Positions 43,276 to 51,306 of a stretch of 64,000 nucleotides of DNA are shown here, piece by piece. Source of the stretch: Candidatus Phyllobacterium onerii (GTDB lineage Bacteria; Pseudomonadota; Alphaproteobacteria; Rhizobiales; Rhizobiaceae); NCBI RefSeq assembly GCF_028331445.1, contig NZ_JAQMHX010000001.1:62001-126000 (forward strand), read 5' to 3'. Positions within the stretch are counted from its first letter, which is position 1. Each line of letters opens with the position of its first letter. The notes under the pieces were generated by a model that had not been told where the DNA came from, did not search any database, and worked only from the letters and a program-made list of their open reading frames with translations. The translations under genes and the position numbers were made by a program.

Positions 43276-43311
43276 GCCGCCCCCAAAAATGGCATTGTGG
43301 GGCGGCTTTTT
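43276..43311 (+). terminator. Hairpin plus T-run in the argD leader
   Basis: GCCGCCCC (43276-43283) pairs with GGGGCGGC (43299-43306) around a 15-base loop, followed by TTTTT (43307-43311). It has the form of an intrinsic terminator, 73 bases before the argD ATG. It either ends a small RNA made from the 42890-43275 gap or acts as a leader element of argD. The rest of that gap has no open frame I can support. Confidence 0.7.
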
Positions 43312-43384
43312 GATTTCATCGCTGCCGGTTTCTTCCTTGTAATCAGCAGGTTTGGCAAACTGGGTTTTGGAGGCCCTTGACGAT

Positions 43385-44590
43385 ATGACGGACGCAAACG
43401 CGCAACCGCTTTACGACACTTATGCTCGTGCGGATCTGCGCTTTGAGCGAGGTGAGGGCATGTGGCTAATTACCGAATCCGGTGATCGTTATCTCGACTT
43501 CGCTGCCGGTATCGCGGTCAATTCGCTCGGCCACGCGCATCCACACCTCGTCGAGGCCTTGAAAAGTCAAGCCGAGAAGCTTTGGCATGTCTCTAACATC
43601 TATGAAATTCCAGGCCAAAAGCGCTTGGGCCAGCGGCTCGTCGATAATACCTTCGCCGACAAGGCCTTCTTCACCAATTCCGGTGCAGAGGCGCTCGAAT
43701 GCGCGATCAAGACAGCGCGGCGTTATCACTACGTCAACGGTAATCCCGAGCGATTCCGCATCATCACGTTTGAAGGCGCCTTCCATGGCCGTACGCTGGC
43801 GACGATTGCCGCTGGTGGTCAGCTGAAATACCTTGAGGGTTTTGGACCAAAGGTCGAAGGCTTTGATCAGGTGCCTTTCGGTGACGAAAAGGCATTGAAG
43901 GCAGCAATTGGACCCGAAACCGCCGCCATATTGATCGAACCGATCCAGGGCGAGGGCGGTGTGCGTCCGGTGCCCGACGAGGAACTGCGCGCGCTGCGGA
44001 AGCTCTGCGACGAACACGGCTTGCTATTGATCCTTGACGAGGTTCAGACAGGCGTAGGCCGCACGGGCAAGCTCTTCGCGCACGAATGGTCTGGCATCAC
44101 GCCGGACATCGTAGCCGTCGCCAAAGGCATTGGTGGCGGCTTTCCCCTCGGTGTATGTCTTGCGACCGCCGAAGCCGCCAAGGGCATGACTGCCGGCGTG
44201 CATGGCACGACCTACGGTGGCAATCCGTTAGCCATGGCTGTAGGCAATGCAGTGCTTGACATCGTTCTTGAAGAAGGTTTCCTTGATCATGTGCGGCAGA
44301 TTGCGCTGTTTATGAAACAGGGGCTGGCCTCAATTTCCGATCGCTATCCGGAAGCGATTTCCGAGGTGCGTGGCCGCGGTTTGCTGATCGGTCTGAAGTG
44401 CGCTGTACCAAACACGACGATGGTTCAAGCCTTGCGCGACGAACATTTGCTTACCGTCGGCGCGGGCGACAACGTCATTCGCCTTTTGCCACCACTGGTT
44501 GCAACCGAAGCGGATGCCCGTGAGGCCCTCACGCGGATCGAAGCTGCAGCTGAGCGTCTGTCAGTCACAGCCAGACTGAAAAGCGCGTAG
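43385..44590 (+). CDS. argD: Acetylornithine aminotransferase
   Basis: A 401-residue class III PLP aminotransferase. [20 protein letters not shown] (near 100), [37 protein letters not shown] and [17 protein letters not shown] with the PLP-binding Lys (near 246) identify ArgD, and the adjacent argF supports it. It converts N-acetylglutamate semialdehyde to N-acetylornithine, and in many bacteria also serves lysine synthesis. ATG 43385 is chosen; GGAGG lies 11 bases upstream; the longer frame from 43352 lacks a site. argF starts 11 bases after its stop. A terminator-like hairpin lies in the leader. Confidence 0.94.
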   Translation: MTDANAQPLYDTYARADLRFERGEGMWLITESGDRYLDFAAGIAVNSLGHAHPHLVEALKSQAEKLWHVSNIYEIPGQKRLGQRLVDNTFADKAFFTNSGAEALECAIKTARRYHYVNGNPERFRIITFEGAFHGRTLATIAAGGQLKYLEGFGPKVEGFDQVPFGDEKALKAAIGPETAAILIEPIQGEGGVRPVPDEELRALRKLCDEHGLLLILDEVQTGVGRTGKLFAHEWSGITPDIVAVAKGIGGGFPLGVCLATAEAAKGMTAGVHGTTYGGNPLAMAVGNAVLDIVLEEGFLDHVRQIALFMKQGLASISDRYPEAISEVRGRGLLIGLKCAVPNTTMVQALRDEHLLTVGAGDNVIRLLPPLVATEADAREALTRIEAAAERLSVTARLKSA

Positions 44591-44601
44591 AGACAAGTCT
44601 T

Positions 44602-45540
44602 ATGATGATCAAACAGGACCTCCGTCATTTTACGGATATCTCGGCGCTTTCGCCTAGTGATCTGCGGCACATTCTCAACGATGCGCGCGACCGCAAAACG
44701 CGTCTCAAAGCCGGCAATATCGAAAAACCCTTTGCCGGCAAGGTGCTGGCAATGATATTCGACAAGCCTTCAACGCGTACGCGCGTGTCCTTCGATGTGG
44801 GCATGCGTCAGCTCGGCGGCGAGACGATCATGCTAACGGGATCGGAAATGCAGCTTGGCCGCAGCGAGACTATTGCCGACACCGCAAAGGTGTTGTCGCG
44901 CTATGTCGATATCATCATGATGCGAACAACCACGCATGAACGCCTGATAGAGATGGCCGAAAACGCCACAGTGCCAGTGATCAATGCGCTGACGGATGAC
45001 ACCCATCCGTGCCAGATTATGGCAGATATCATGACATTCGAGGAACATCGCGGTGCGGTGAAGGGCAGGACTTTCGCCTGGACGGGTGACGGCAACAATG
45101 TGCTGCACTCGCTCGTCGAGGCAGCAGCGCGATTTGATTTCAATCTCAACATCGCGACGCCGGAAGGCAGCGAACCGGACAGCAAATATCTTGATTGGGC
45201 CAAGCGCGCTGGCGGCAAGATTAGACTGACAACTGATCCAATTTCGGCCGTCGAAGGTGTCGATTGTATCGTTACCGATACCTGGGTGTCGATGGGACAG
45301 GAGGGTCGCGCGCGCGGCCACAACGTGTTCATGCCATACCAGGTCAACGACGCATTGCTAAAACATGCCGACCCTGATGCGCTGTTCATGCATTGCCTTC
45401 CCGCACACCGCGGCGAGGAGGTGACTGACTCCGTCATTGATGGACCGCATTCCGTCGTTTTTGATGAAGCGGAAAACCGTCTACATGCACAAAAGGCAAT
45501 TCTTGCCTGGTGCCTCGAAGGAGGTCGCCCGAATGTCTGA
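44602..45540 (+). CDS. argF: Ornithine carbamoyltransferase
   Basis: A 312-residue transcarbamylase. [20 protein letters not shown] (carbamoyl-phosphate site STRTR, near 55), [20 protein letters not shown] (HPCQ, near 135), [10 protein letters not shown] (ornithine loop) and [13 protein letters not shown] with the catalytic Cys (near 270) are all present. It makes citrulline in arginine synthesis. It lies 11 bases after argD and its last codons overlap the start of hslO by 8 bases, so argD-argF-hslO form an operon. Confidence 0.96.
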   Translation: MMIKQDLRHFTDISALSPSDLRHILNDARDRKTRLKAGNIEKPFAGKVLAMIFDKPSTRTRVSFDVGMRQLGGETIMLTGSEMQLGRSETIADTAKVLSRYVDIIMMRTTTHERLIEMAENATVPVINALTDDTHPCQIMADIMTFEEHRGAVKGRTFAWTGDGNNVLHSLVEAAARFDFNLNIATPEGSEPDSKYLDWAKRAGGKIRLTTDPISAVEGVDCIVTDTWVSMGQEGRARGHNVFMPYQVNDALLKHADPDALFMHCLPAHRGEEVTDSVIDGPHSVVFDEAENRLHAQKAILAWCLEGGRPNV

Positions 45541-46537
45541 TTCTTCCATCCGCACTGACGAATATGTATTCGCTGGCGATGATGCCGTGGTTCCGTTCCA
45601 GGTTGAGGAATTGGACGCGCGCGGGCGTGCCGTTCAGCTCGGACCTGCACTAGATGACATTTTGAGCCGCCACGACTATCCGGAGCCTGTAGCGAAGCTT
45701 CTAGCGGAGGCGATCGTGCTTACGGTATTGCTCGGCACATCGCTGAAATTCGATGGGAAGTTCATCTTCCAGTCCCAGTCGGACGGACCAGTCGACATGC
45801 TGGTCGTCGACTTTCGCACGCCGAATTCCGTTCGCGCGTACGCGCGCTATGACGAGGAGCGCTTGGCCGAAGCCATCGCTGAGAACAAACTTTCGCCAGT
45901 AGAGCTGATGGGTGGCGGCACGCTCGCACTCACCGTCGATCAGGGCGAATACACCCAGCGATATCAGGGCATCGTTGCGCTCGATGGTTCCAACCTCGAA
46001 GAGATCGCCAAGACCTATTTCCGCCAGTCCGAGCAGATTCCCACAGACCTTCGTCTTTCGGTTGCAAAGCTGATCGAACGTGGCGAAGACGGCAAGCCGG
46101 TCGAGCAATGGCGGGCCGGTGGGCTCATTGTGCAGTTTCTGCCTGAATCGGAACTGCGCATGCGTCAGCGTGATCTACCAGCGGGTGACGCGCCGGAATC
46201 TGACGACGACGATGAAGTCGACCTTGTCGAAGACGATGACTGGGCTGAAATCAAGGCACTCGTTGCGACTATCGAAAGCTCGGAATTGACCGATCCTCAA
46301 GTTGGAGCTGAACGACTGCTATACCGCCTGTTCCATGAGCGAGGCGTCCGCGTTTTCGACGCGGTGCCGGTGAACGATGATTGCTCGTGCTCACGCGAGA
46401 AAATTGCCGGCGTACTCTCTGGCTTCACTGCTGAAGAGATTACTGACAGCATAGAGGATGGCAAGATTAGTGTCACCTGCGAATTTTGCTCGACAGAATA
46501 TGAATTCGATCCGGCAGAGTTTTTGCCAAAGAATTGA
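45533..46537 (+). CDS. hslO: Redox-regulated chaperone Hsp33
   Basis: A 334-residue Hsp33. The N-terminal half includes [20 protein letters not shown] and [20 protein letters not shown]. The C-terminal zinc switch has four Cys as DCSCSREKI (near 282) and [10 protein letters not shown] (near 317), the CxC-CxxC pattern, which is oxidised to activate the holdase. An acidic insert ([16 protein letters not shown], near 222-238) is typical of alphaproteobacteria. GGAGG precedes ATG 45533, which overlaps argF. The stop is 4 bases from that of the convergent membrane-protein gene. Confidence 0.95.
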   Translation: MSDSSIRTDEYVFAGDDAVVPFQVEELDARGRAVQLGPALDDILSRHDYPEPVAKLLAEAIVLTVLLGTSLKFDGKFIFQSQSDGPVDMLVVDFRTPNSVRAYARYDEERLAEAIAENKLSPVELMGGGTLALTVDQGEYTQRYQGIVALDGSNLEEIAKTYFRQSEQIPTDLRLSVAKLIERGEDGKPVEQWRAGGLIVQFLPESELRMRQRDLPAGDAPESDDDDEVDLVEDDDWAEIKALVATIESSELTDPQVGAERLLYRLFHERGVRVFDAVPVNDDCSCSREKIAGVLSGFTAEEITDSIEDGKISVTCEFCSTEYEFDPAEFLPKN

Positions 46538-46541
46538 GCAA

Positions 46542-46838
46542 TCAGGCACGCATTGGCGCGGTTACTTCGTGAACGATCGTTACCACAATTAATAGTGCGA
46601 TGAATGCGCAGATAATCAGCCAAAGCGGCCATACTCTCGTTGATTTCTTCGCCAGAAGGCCAACGATGAGACCGGGGACCATCACCAGCGCGACCAACTG
46701 ACTGACAGCTTCCGTTCTCGTTGTGAAGCTTGGCAGACTATAGCCGAGAAACTGTGCGCCTATGGCCAAAGCAAAGGCAACGGCAGAGCAGGCCAAAGCC
46801 TTGATGTAAGGCGATTGAGTACGATTTGTCTCTTGCAT
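46542..46838 (-). CDS. Small membrane protein, three helices
   Basis: A 98-residue protein with three predicted membrane helices (ALACSAVAFALAIGAQFLG, AVSQLVALVMVPGLIVGLLA and LWLIICAFIALLIVVTIV). There is no family I recognise. Its ATG overlaps the apaG stop by one base (TGATG), so it is translated with apaG. Function unknown; probably in the inner membrane. Confidence 0.7.
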   Translation of the reverse strand: MQETNRTQSPYIKALACSAVAFALAIGAQFLGYSLPSFTTRTEAVSQLVALVMVPGLIVGLLAKKSTRVWPLWLIICAFIALLIVVTIVHEVTAPMRA

Positions 46839-47230
46839 CAGTTCAGTGTGCGTAACTGATCGGGCAGGTCAAGTGAGAATGCTGGGATCTCGATATCAAA
46901 GCGTACTCCGCTGTCGGTCTGCATTGTATAGCGACCGACCATGACGCCAGATGTCGTCGTCAGGGGACAACCGGAAGAGTATTGGAAGGAGTCGCCGGGA
47001 TTGAGAATAGGTTGTTCACCGATGACGCCCGGACCGCGTACTTCCTCCATGTGGCCATTACCGTCGGTGATTTTCCAGTAGCGCGCACGCAATTGCACAG
47101 TAATCTCCGACTCGTTGGCGATGGTAATGCGATATCCCCAAACGTAACGGTTCTCTTCCGGATTGGATTGCTCCTCCAGATAGAACGGTTCGACGGTTAC
47201 CTCAATATCGCGGGTAATGGCTTTGTACAT
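46838..47230 (-). CDS. apaG: ApaG (DUF525) protein
   Basis: A 130-residue ApaG with a fibronectin-type fold: [60 protein letters not shown] and [20 protein letters not shown] are the family motifs, including the GxGxxG-like GPGVIG. ApaG homologues are linked with magnesium or cobalt sensitivity and Ap4A metabolism, but the molecular role is unclear. It lies upstream of a small membrane protein gene and is divergent from the MmcQ/YjbR gene. In many Rhizobiales it sits near metZ, as here. Confidence 0.93.
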   Translation of the reverse strand: MYKAITRDIEVTVEPFYLEEQSNPEENRYVWGYRITIANESEITVQLRARYWKITDGNGHMEEVRGPGVIGEQPILNPGDSFQYSSGCPLTTTSGVMVGRYTMQTDSGVRFDIEIPAFSLDLPDQLRTLN

Positions 47231-47378
47231 ACCTTCTCTCAGTTTATGTCCCTCATATCGCGGCTCGGCGCGATCACGTCAACCGCCCAGAGAAAGTCCG
47301 GTTTAAATCCTTCGTGATCGGCGCATTTCTCGCTAATATAGGGATGAAGCCGTTCGGTGGAGCTAAGCAATTCTGTTG

Positions 47379-47714
47379 ATGAGCCTCGAAGAATTTGCAG
47401 AAATGGCGCTTTCATTTCCTGAAACTATTCAGGCAAGTCATTTCAGCACGACCGATTTTAGGGTGAATGGAAAAATGTTTGCAACGCTGCGCCCTGAGAA
47501 GCTGCGCGGTGTATTGTTGCTCACTCGGGAAGATCAATCCCTCTTGTGTGAGACGTCGAGAAATATGTTTGAGCCTGTGCCGGGAAGCTGGGGCGAAAAA
47601 GGTTCGACCTATGTCGTTCTGGACAGCGCCGATCCGGACGCAGTCCGCCATGCCATGGCGATCGCCTGGAAGAGGGCCGCGCCGAAATCAGTCTCCGCGC
47701 GGCATATCCTCTAA
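47379..47714 (+). CDS. MmcQ/YjbR family DNA-binding-like protein
   Basis: A 111-residue protein of the YjbR/MmcQ family (cyclophilin-like or double-wing fold): EMALSFPETIQASHFSTTDF, RVNGKMFATLRPEKLRGVLL and GEKGSTYVVLDSADPDAVRH are typical. The fold suggests DNA binding, but the role is not established. ATG 47379 is preferred over the adjacent TTG 47376. It is convergent with metZ, with 4 bases between stops, and divergent from apaG. Confidence 0.82.
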   Translation: MSLEEFAEMALSFPETIQASHFSTTDFRVNGKMFATLRPEKLRGVLLLTREDQSLLCETSRNMFEPVPGSWGEKGSTYVVLDSADPDAVRHAMAIAWKRAAPKSVSARHIL

Positions 47715-47718
47715 TCTT

Positions 47719-48912
47719 CTACAGTGCCGCTTTCAGAGCGATATCGAGATCCTCGATCAGATCGTCCGCGTCTTCAAGCCCGACCGACAGCCGTAATAAA
47801 CCATCGGAAATACCGAGTTCGGCGCGGGCCTCGTCCGTGAGATTTTTGTGGGTAGTTGTGGTCGGATGGGTGATCAGGCTCTTTGAATCACCGAGATTGT
47901 TGGAAATCTGGATGACTTCCAGGGTGTTCTCGACATTGAACGTCGCCTTCTTGGCGCCCTTTACTTCGAAGGCGATCAGTGTGGAACCGCCCGACATTTG
48001 CTTGGCGATGACATCAGCCTGCGGATGATCGGCACGGCCCGGATAAATTACCTTGGAGATCGCCGGATGATCGGCAAGGAAATCGGCGATTTTTGCTGCG
48101 CTCTCCGTCTGCTGGCGCACACGTACGGCCAAAGTTTCGAGGCCCTTCAGCATGACCCATGAGTTGAACGGGCTGAGCCCAGGGCCGGTATGGCGGAAAT
48201 ATTCGTGCAGATTTTCGTCTACCCACTGCTTGTCGGAAAGGATCACGCCGCCAAGACAACGACCTTGTCCATCGATATGTTTGGTCGTGGAATAGACAAC
48301 GATGTGTGCACCGAGTTCCAGCGGCTTCTGGAAGAGCGGCGTCGCGAAGACGTTATCGACGATGAGCTTGGCGCCGACCGAATTGGCCACCTGTGCCACA
48401 GCCGAAATATCGATGACTTCGAGTGTCGGGTTGGTCGGGCTTTCGAGGAACAGCACCTTGGTGTTCGGGCGGATGGCGTTTTGCCAGTTCTCGATCCTCG
48501 AACCATCTATCAAAGTAAAATCAACACCGTAGCGCGGCAGAAGCGTTTCTATAATGTAGCGACATGAGCCGAACATCGCCCTTGCGGCCAGAACGTGGTC
48601 GCCGGCCTTGACCTGGCAGATGATGGCTGCTGCCACAGCCGCCATGCCTGACGCCGTAGCACGCGCATCTTCAGCGCCTTCCAATGCGCACATGCGCTTT
48701 TCGAACATGTCCGTTGTCGGATTAGCATAGCGGGAATAGATGAAGCCCGGCTCCTCACCCTTGAAACGGGCTTCAGCGGCTTCGGCGCTGGGGTAGACAA
48801 ACCCTTGCGTCAGGAACAAGGCTTCGGATGTTTCACCGAAGCCTGAACGCAGCGTTCCGGCATGGACGAGTTGGGTTGCGGGGCGTAGCTTGCGGGTGAT
48901 GTTCGCGGTCAT
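47719..48912 (-). CDS. metZ: O-succinylhomoserine sulfhydrylase
   Basis: A 397-residue Cys/Met-metabolism PLP enzyme. FIYSRYANPTTDMFEKRMCA, ATASGMAAVAAAIICQVKAGDHV-type motifs, FLESPTNPTLEVIDI and YSTTKHIDGQGRCLGG with the PLP Lys (near 208) are seen. It makes homocysteine directly from O-succinylhomoserine and sulfide. The MetZ assignment, rather than MetB or MetC, rests on motif resemblance and on the SAM-II riboswitch upstream, which in rhizobia controls metZ or metA. ATG 48912 follows GAGAAG; a longer frame to 48942 enters the leader. High SAM should switch it off. Confidence 0.92.
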   Translation of the reverse strand: MTANITRKLRPATQLVHAGTLRSGFGETSEALFLTQGFVYPSAEAAEARFKGEEPGFIYSRYANPTTDMFEKRMCALEGAEDARATASGMAAVAAAIICQVKAGDHVLAARAMFGSCRYIIETLLPRYGVDFTLIDGSRIENWQNAIRPNTKVLFLESPTNPTLEVIDISAVAQVANSVGAKLIVDNVFATPLFQKPLELGAHIVVYSTTKHIDGQGRCLGGVILSDKQWVDENLHEYFRHTGPGLSPFNSWVMLKGLETLAVRVRQQTESAAKIADFLADHPAISKVIYPGRADHPQADVIAKQMSGGSTLIAFEVKGAKKATFNVENTLEVIQISNNLGDSKSLITHPTTTTHKNLTDEARAELGISDGLLRLSVGLEDADDLIEDLDIALKAAL

Positions 48913-48943
48913 CGTCTTCTCAATCTGCCAGAATCTGGCCAAT

Positions 48944-48979
48944 AAAAAACCGGCCTTGCGTGAATCGCAAAAAGGCCGG
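48944..48979 (-). terminator. Terminator hairpin in the metZ leader
   Basis: On the minus strand CCGGCC plus TTGCG pair with CGCAA plus GGCCGG (bases 48950-48979), with a few unpaired T in the stem, followed by TTTTTT (48944-48949). It lies 32 bases before the metZ start and is a strong intrinsic terminator. Its 5' arm is shared with the hairpin at 48969-48993. Confidence 0.75.
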
Positions 48980-48993
48980 ACGAAACCGGGCCT
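48969..48993 (-). promoter_or_regulatory. Alternative hairpin between SAM-II aptamer and terminator
   Basis: On the minus strand AGGCCCGG and CCGGCCTTTTT flank a TTTCGT loop. This can fold as a terminator right behind the aptamer or, by taking up CCGGCC, prevent the second hairpin. The two cannot form at once. Confidence 0.6.
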
Positions 48994-49047
48994 CTTTTAG
49001 CAAATTATTTAACGTGGCTGCAAGCCGGCCGGCCAAATCACCACGGG
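48992..49047 (-). ncRNA. SAM-II riboswitch (metA motif)
   Basis: The minus strand carries the diagnostic conserved blocks in order: CCCGTGGTGATTTGGCC, GGCTTGCAGCCACGTTAAA and, after a short gap, TTGCTAAAAG. CGTGG pairs with CCACG for P1, and the last block forms the H-type pseudoknot that holds S-adenosylmethionine. The aptamer begins right behind a promoter at 49056-49084 and about 80 bases before metZ. SAM binding should reduce metZ expression. Confidence 0.95.
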
Positions 49048-49055
49048 ATAAAACT

Positions 49056-49084
49056 GCTTTAATCCTCTCAAGCGCTTGCGTCAA
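49056..49084 (-). promoter_or_regulatory. Promoter of the SAM-II-metZ transcript
   Basis: On the minus strand TTGACG (complement of 49079-49084) and TAAAGC (complement of 49056-49061) are 17 bases apart. The start point would fall near 49049, so the riboswitch would occupy the very 5' end of the mRNA. Confidence 0.6.
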
Positions 49085-49137
49085 CCGGGCGAGACGCTAA
49101 AGCTTTTGTATGTTTTTGTAAGGTTTTGGCGATCGAC

Positions 49138-50229
49138 ATGAGTAGACATCAAGCGGGCATTCTGGCGGACCGCGGCATCAGGGCTCTGCATCAAGCCGGC
49201 GCGCTCAGGACGGAGCGCGATTTTGATGGTGACCAGATCCAACCTGCGAGCCTTGACTTGCGGCTTGGTACGAAAGCTTATCGCGTTCGTGCCAGTTTCA
49301 TGCCGGGGCCTGGAACCGCCGTTATCGACAAGCTTGAGCGTCTCAAGCTGCATGAAATCGATCTGACCGAAGGCGCGGTGCTTGAAACCGGCTGTGTCTA
49401 TATCGTTCCCTTGTTGGAAAGCCTGAGCCTGCCGCCTGAGGTCTCTGCTTCGGCCAACCCGAAAAGCTCCACCGGTCGACTCGACATTTTCACGCGCGTC
49501 ATCGTCGACGGTGCGCAGGAATTTGACAAAGTGCCAGCAGGCTATCACGGGCCGCTCTATCTTGAGGTCAGTCCGCGCACCTTTCCCATCGTGGCACGTA
49601 CCGGTTCGCGTCTGTCGCAAATCCGCTTCCGTACCGGGCGCGCGCAATTGGAAGAGGTAGAACTCACGGCTTTGCATGCGGCGGAAACCTTGGTCGCGTC
49701 CGAAACGCCCAACATTTCCGGGGGCGGCATCGCGCTGTCAATTGATTTGACTGGCGATGCGAACGGTCTCGTCGGCTATCGCGGCAAACATCATACCGGT
49801 GTCGTTGATGTGGATAAACGCGGTGTGCATGACCTTTTTGATTTCTGGGAACCTATCCATGACCGTGGTGCACGCGAACTGGTGCTCGATCCTGATGAGT
49901 TCTATATTCTGGTTTCGCGCGAGGCTGTGCATGTGCCACCGCTCTATGCCGCAGAAATGACGCCCTTCGATCCGCTAGTTGGAGAGTTCCGTGTCCACTA
50001 TGCCGGTTTCTTCGACCCGGGTTTCGGCCATACTGCTGCGGGTGGAACCGGCAGCCGCGCGGTACTCGAGGTGCGTAGCCATGAAGTACCATTCATTCTC
50101 GAACATGGTCAGATCGTCGGACGCCTGATCTATGAGCATATGCTGGAGCGCCCGCGTGCACTCTACGGAACCGACCTCGGTTCCAACTACCAGGCACAGG
50201 GCCTGAAATTGTCAAAGCACTTTAAATGA
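49138..50229 (+). CDS. dcd: 2'-deoxycytidine 5'-triphosphate deaminase, long alphaproteobacterial form
   Basis: A 363-residue protein, about twice the length of E. coli Dcd, as is usual in alphaproteobacteria, with two dUTPase-like halves. QIQPASLDLRLGTKAYRVRA in the first half and ASANPKSSTGRLDIFTRVIV, with the catalytic SSTGR motif, are visible; HGPLYLEVSPRTFPIVARTG, SRLSQIRFRTG and AGFFDPGFGHTAAGGTGSRA follow. It converts dCTP to dUTP for thymidylate synthesis. ATG 49138 is my choice; TTG 49126 is in frame. It is divergent from metZ and its leader. Confidence 0.92.
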   Translation: MSRHQAGILADRGIRALHQAGALRTERDFDGDQIQPASLDLRLGTKAYRVRASFMPGPGTAVIDKLERLKLHEIDLTEGAVLETGCVYIVPLLESLSLPPEVSASANPKSSTGRLDIFTRVIVDGAQEFDKVPAGYHGPLYLEVSPRTFPIVARTGSRLSQIRFRTGRAQLEEVELTALHAAETLVASETPNISGGGIALSIDLTGDANGLVGYRGKHHTGVVDVDKRGVHDLFDFWEPIHDRGARELVLDPDEFYILVSREAVHVPPLYAAEMTPFDPLVGEFRVHYAGFFDPGFGHTAAGGTGSRAVLEVRSHEVPFILEHGQIVGRLIYEHMLERPRALYGTDLGSNYQAQGLKLSKHFK

Positions 50230-50243
50230 TACGCGAGGAACGC

Positions 50244-50272
50244 TTGACAAGAATGGGCTTCAACGAACATTG
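50244..50272 (+). promoter_or_regulatory. Putative tRNA-Gly promoter
   Basis: TTGACA at 50244-50249 lies 39 bases before the tRNA-Gly gene, with a weak -10 (ACATTG, 50267-50272) 17 bases on. It starts 15 bases after dcd ends. Confidence 0.4.
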
Positions 50273-50282
50273 ATAAGCAGAT

Positions 50283-50356
50283 GCGGGTGTAGTTCAATGG
50301 TAGAACGGCAGCTTCCCAAGCTGCATACGAGGGTTCGATTCCCTTCACCCGCTCCA
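50283..50356 (+). tRNA. tRNA-Gly (anticodon CCC)
   Basis: Acceptor GCGGGTG (50283-50289) pairs with CACCCGC (50346-50352), followed by discriminator T and an encoded CCA. The anticodon stem GCAGC/GCTGC closes the loop TTCCCAA with CCC as anticodon; the T arm has GGTTCGATTCC. Confidence 0.96.
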
Positions 50357-50379
50357 TCTTTTCCAATACCGGAGAACAA

Positions 50380-50646
50380 ATGTCGGAAAGAATGAACCGC
50401 TTCCTGGGAGACTCGCCCGGTCGGGTCCTTGTGAAACTGATCGTGGTCTCGTTGGTGGTGGGCGTCGTCATGAATGCCTTCGACTGGTCTCCTATCGACA
50501 TTCTTTATGGTTTCGAGAACTTCATTCGCCGCATTTGGAATCTCGGTTTTGGCGCTATCGAACGTTTTGCCGCTTATTTCCTGCTCGGTGCGGTGGTTGT
50601 CATTCCCTGCTTCATCATTTTGCGCTTGCTGAGTTATCGGCGCTAA
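50380..50646 (+). CDS. DUF6460 small membrane protein
   Basis: An 88-residue protein with two membrane helices (VLVKLIVVSLVVGVVMNAFD and YFLLGAVVVIPCFIILRLLS) separated by SPIDILYGFENFIRRIWNLG. This pattern is the DUF6460 family of alphaproteobacteria, of unknown role. GGAGAACAA precedes ATG 50380, which lies 23 bases after the tRNA-Gly gene. Confidence 0.85.
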   Translation: MSERMNRFLGDSPGRVLVKLIVVSLVVGVVMNAFDWSPIDILYGFENFIRRIWNLGFGAIERFAAYFLLGAVVVIPCFIILRLLSYRR

Positions 50647-50724
50647 TTTCCGCTACAGCCAACTTCGGCCCGAAGGAGCCACAATTGGCGGATATTGGCG
50701 GACGGTCTCCTTCAGGAATCTTTC

Positions 50725-51219
50725 ATGTCCGAAAAGAATTTTTATCTGTCGCGCCGCAACTTTCTAGGCCTCACCGCGGCTGCGGTTCTGCCGCTATCTG
50801 CCTGCCAGACTGCCGTGAAAACGCCAGGAAAAGTTGTGGGAGCTTCGGCTGTGGCTAATTCAAACGTGCAAGCGATCCGCTCCGCCAATGGCCTCGCCGG
50901 GTTGAACGCTGATCCCATGCTGGAACGTGCCGCCTTACAACAGGCGGCCTACATGGCAAGTGCTGGCCGCATGGCTCACACGACAGGCTGGGGTCGCGGC
51001 TTTGCCTCCCGTGTAAGGGATAACGAAATCCATGGTCTTGCGGCTGAGAATATCGCCATGGGACACATGGATATCGACCAGCTTTTCGCCAGGTGGATGG
51101 CATCGCCGCCACATCGGCGTAACATTCTCGATCGGCAATTTACCCGTTTCGGTTTGGCCTATGCAGAGTCCACAAATGGCGGTGCCGAGCGCTATTGGGC
51201 ACTGGTTCTGACAAGTTAG
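50725..51219 (+). CDS. CAP-domain (SCP/PR1) lipoprotein with Tat-type signal
   Basis: A 164-residue protein. The N-terminus MSEKNFYLSRRNFLGLTAAA contains a twin-arginine motif (SRRNFLG) and ends in a lipobox, PLSAC, with Cys near residue 24. The mature part is a CAP domain: RSANGLAGLNADPMLERAAL, MAHTTGWGRGF (first His), AAENIAMGHMD (Glu, His) and MASPPHRRNILDRQFTRFGL. These His/Glu positions form the cavity of the family. Bacterial CAP proteins act at the cell surface, some as lipid or metal binders. ATG 50725 follows AGGA; a longer start at 50695 hides the signal. Confidence 0.88.
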   Translation: MSEKNFYLSRRNFLGLTAAAVLPLSACQTAVKTPGKVVGASAVANSNVQAIRSANGLAGLNADPMLERAALQQAAYMASAGRMAHTTGWGRGFASRVRDNEIHGLAAENIAMGHMDIDQLFARWMASPPHRRNILDRQFTRFGLAYAESTNGGAERYWALVLTS

Positions 51220-51306
51220 CACTGATTGCGGCGATTGCACTGGAAACCGCGGCGAGTCGATGGCATAGAGCAATAGTAGCCGCGTGGTTGCAATCTCCGG
51301 TGCTTC

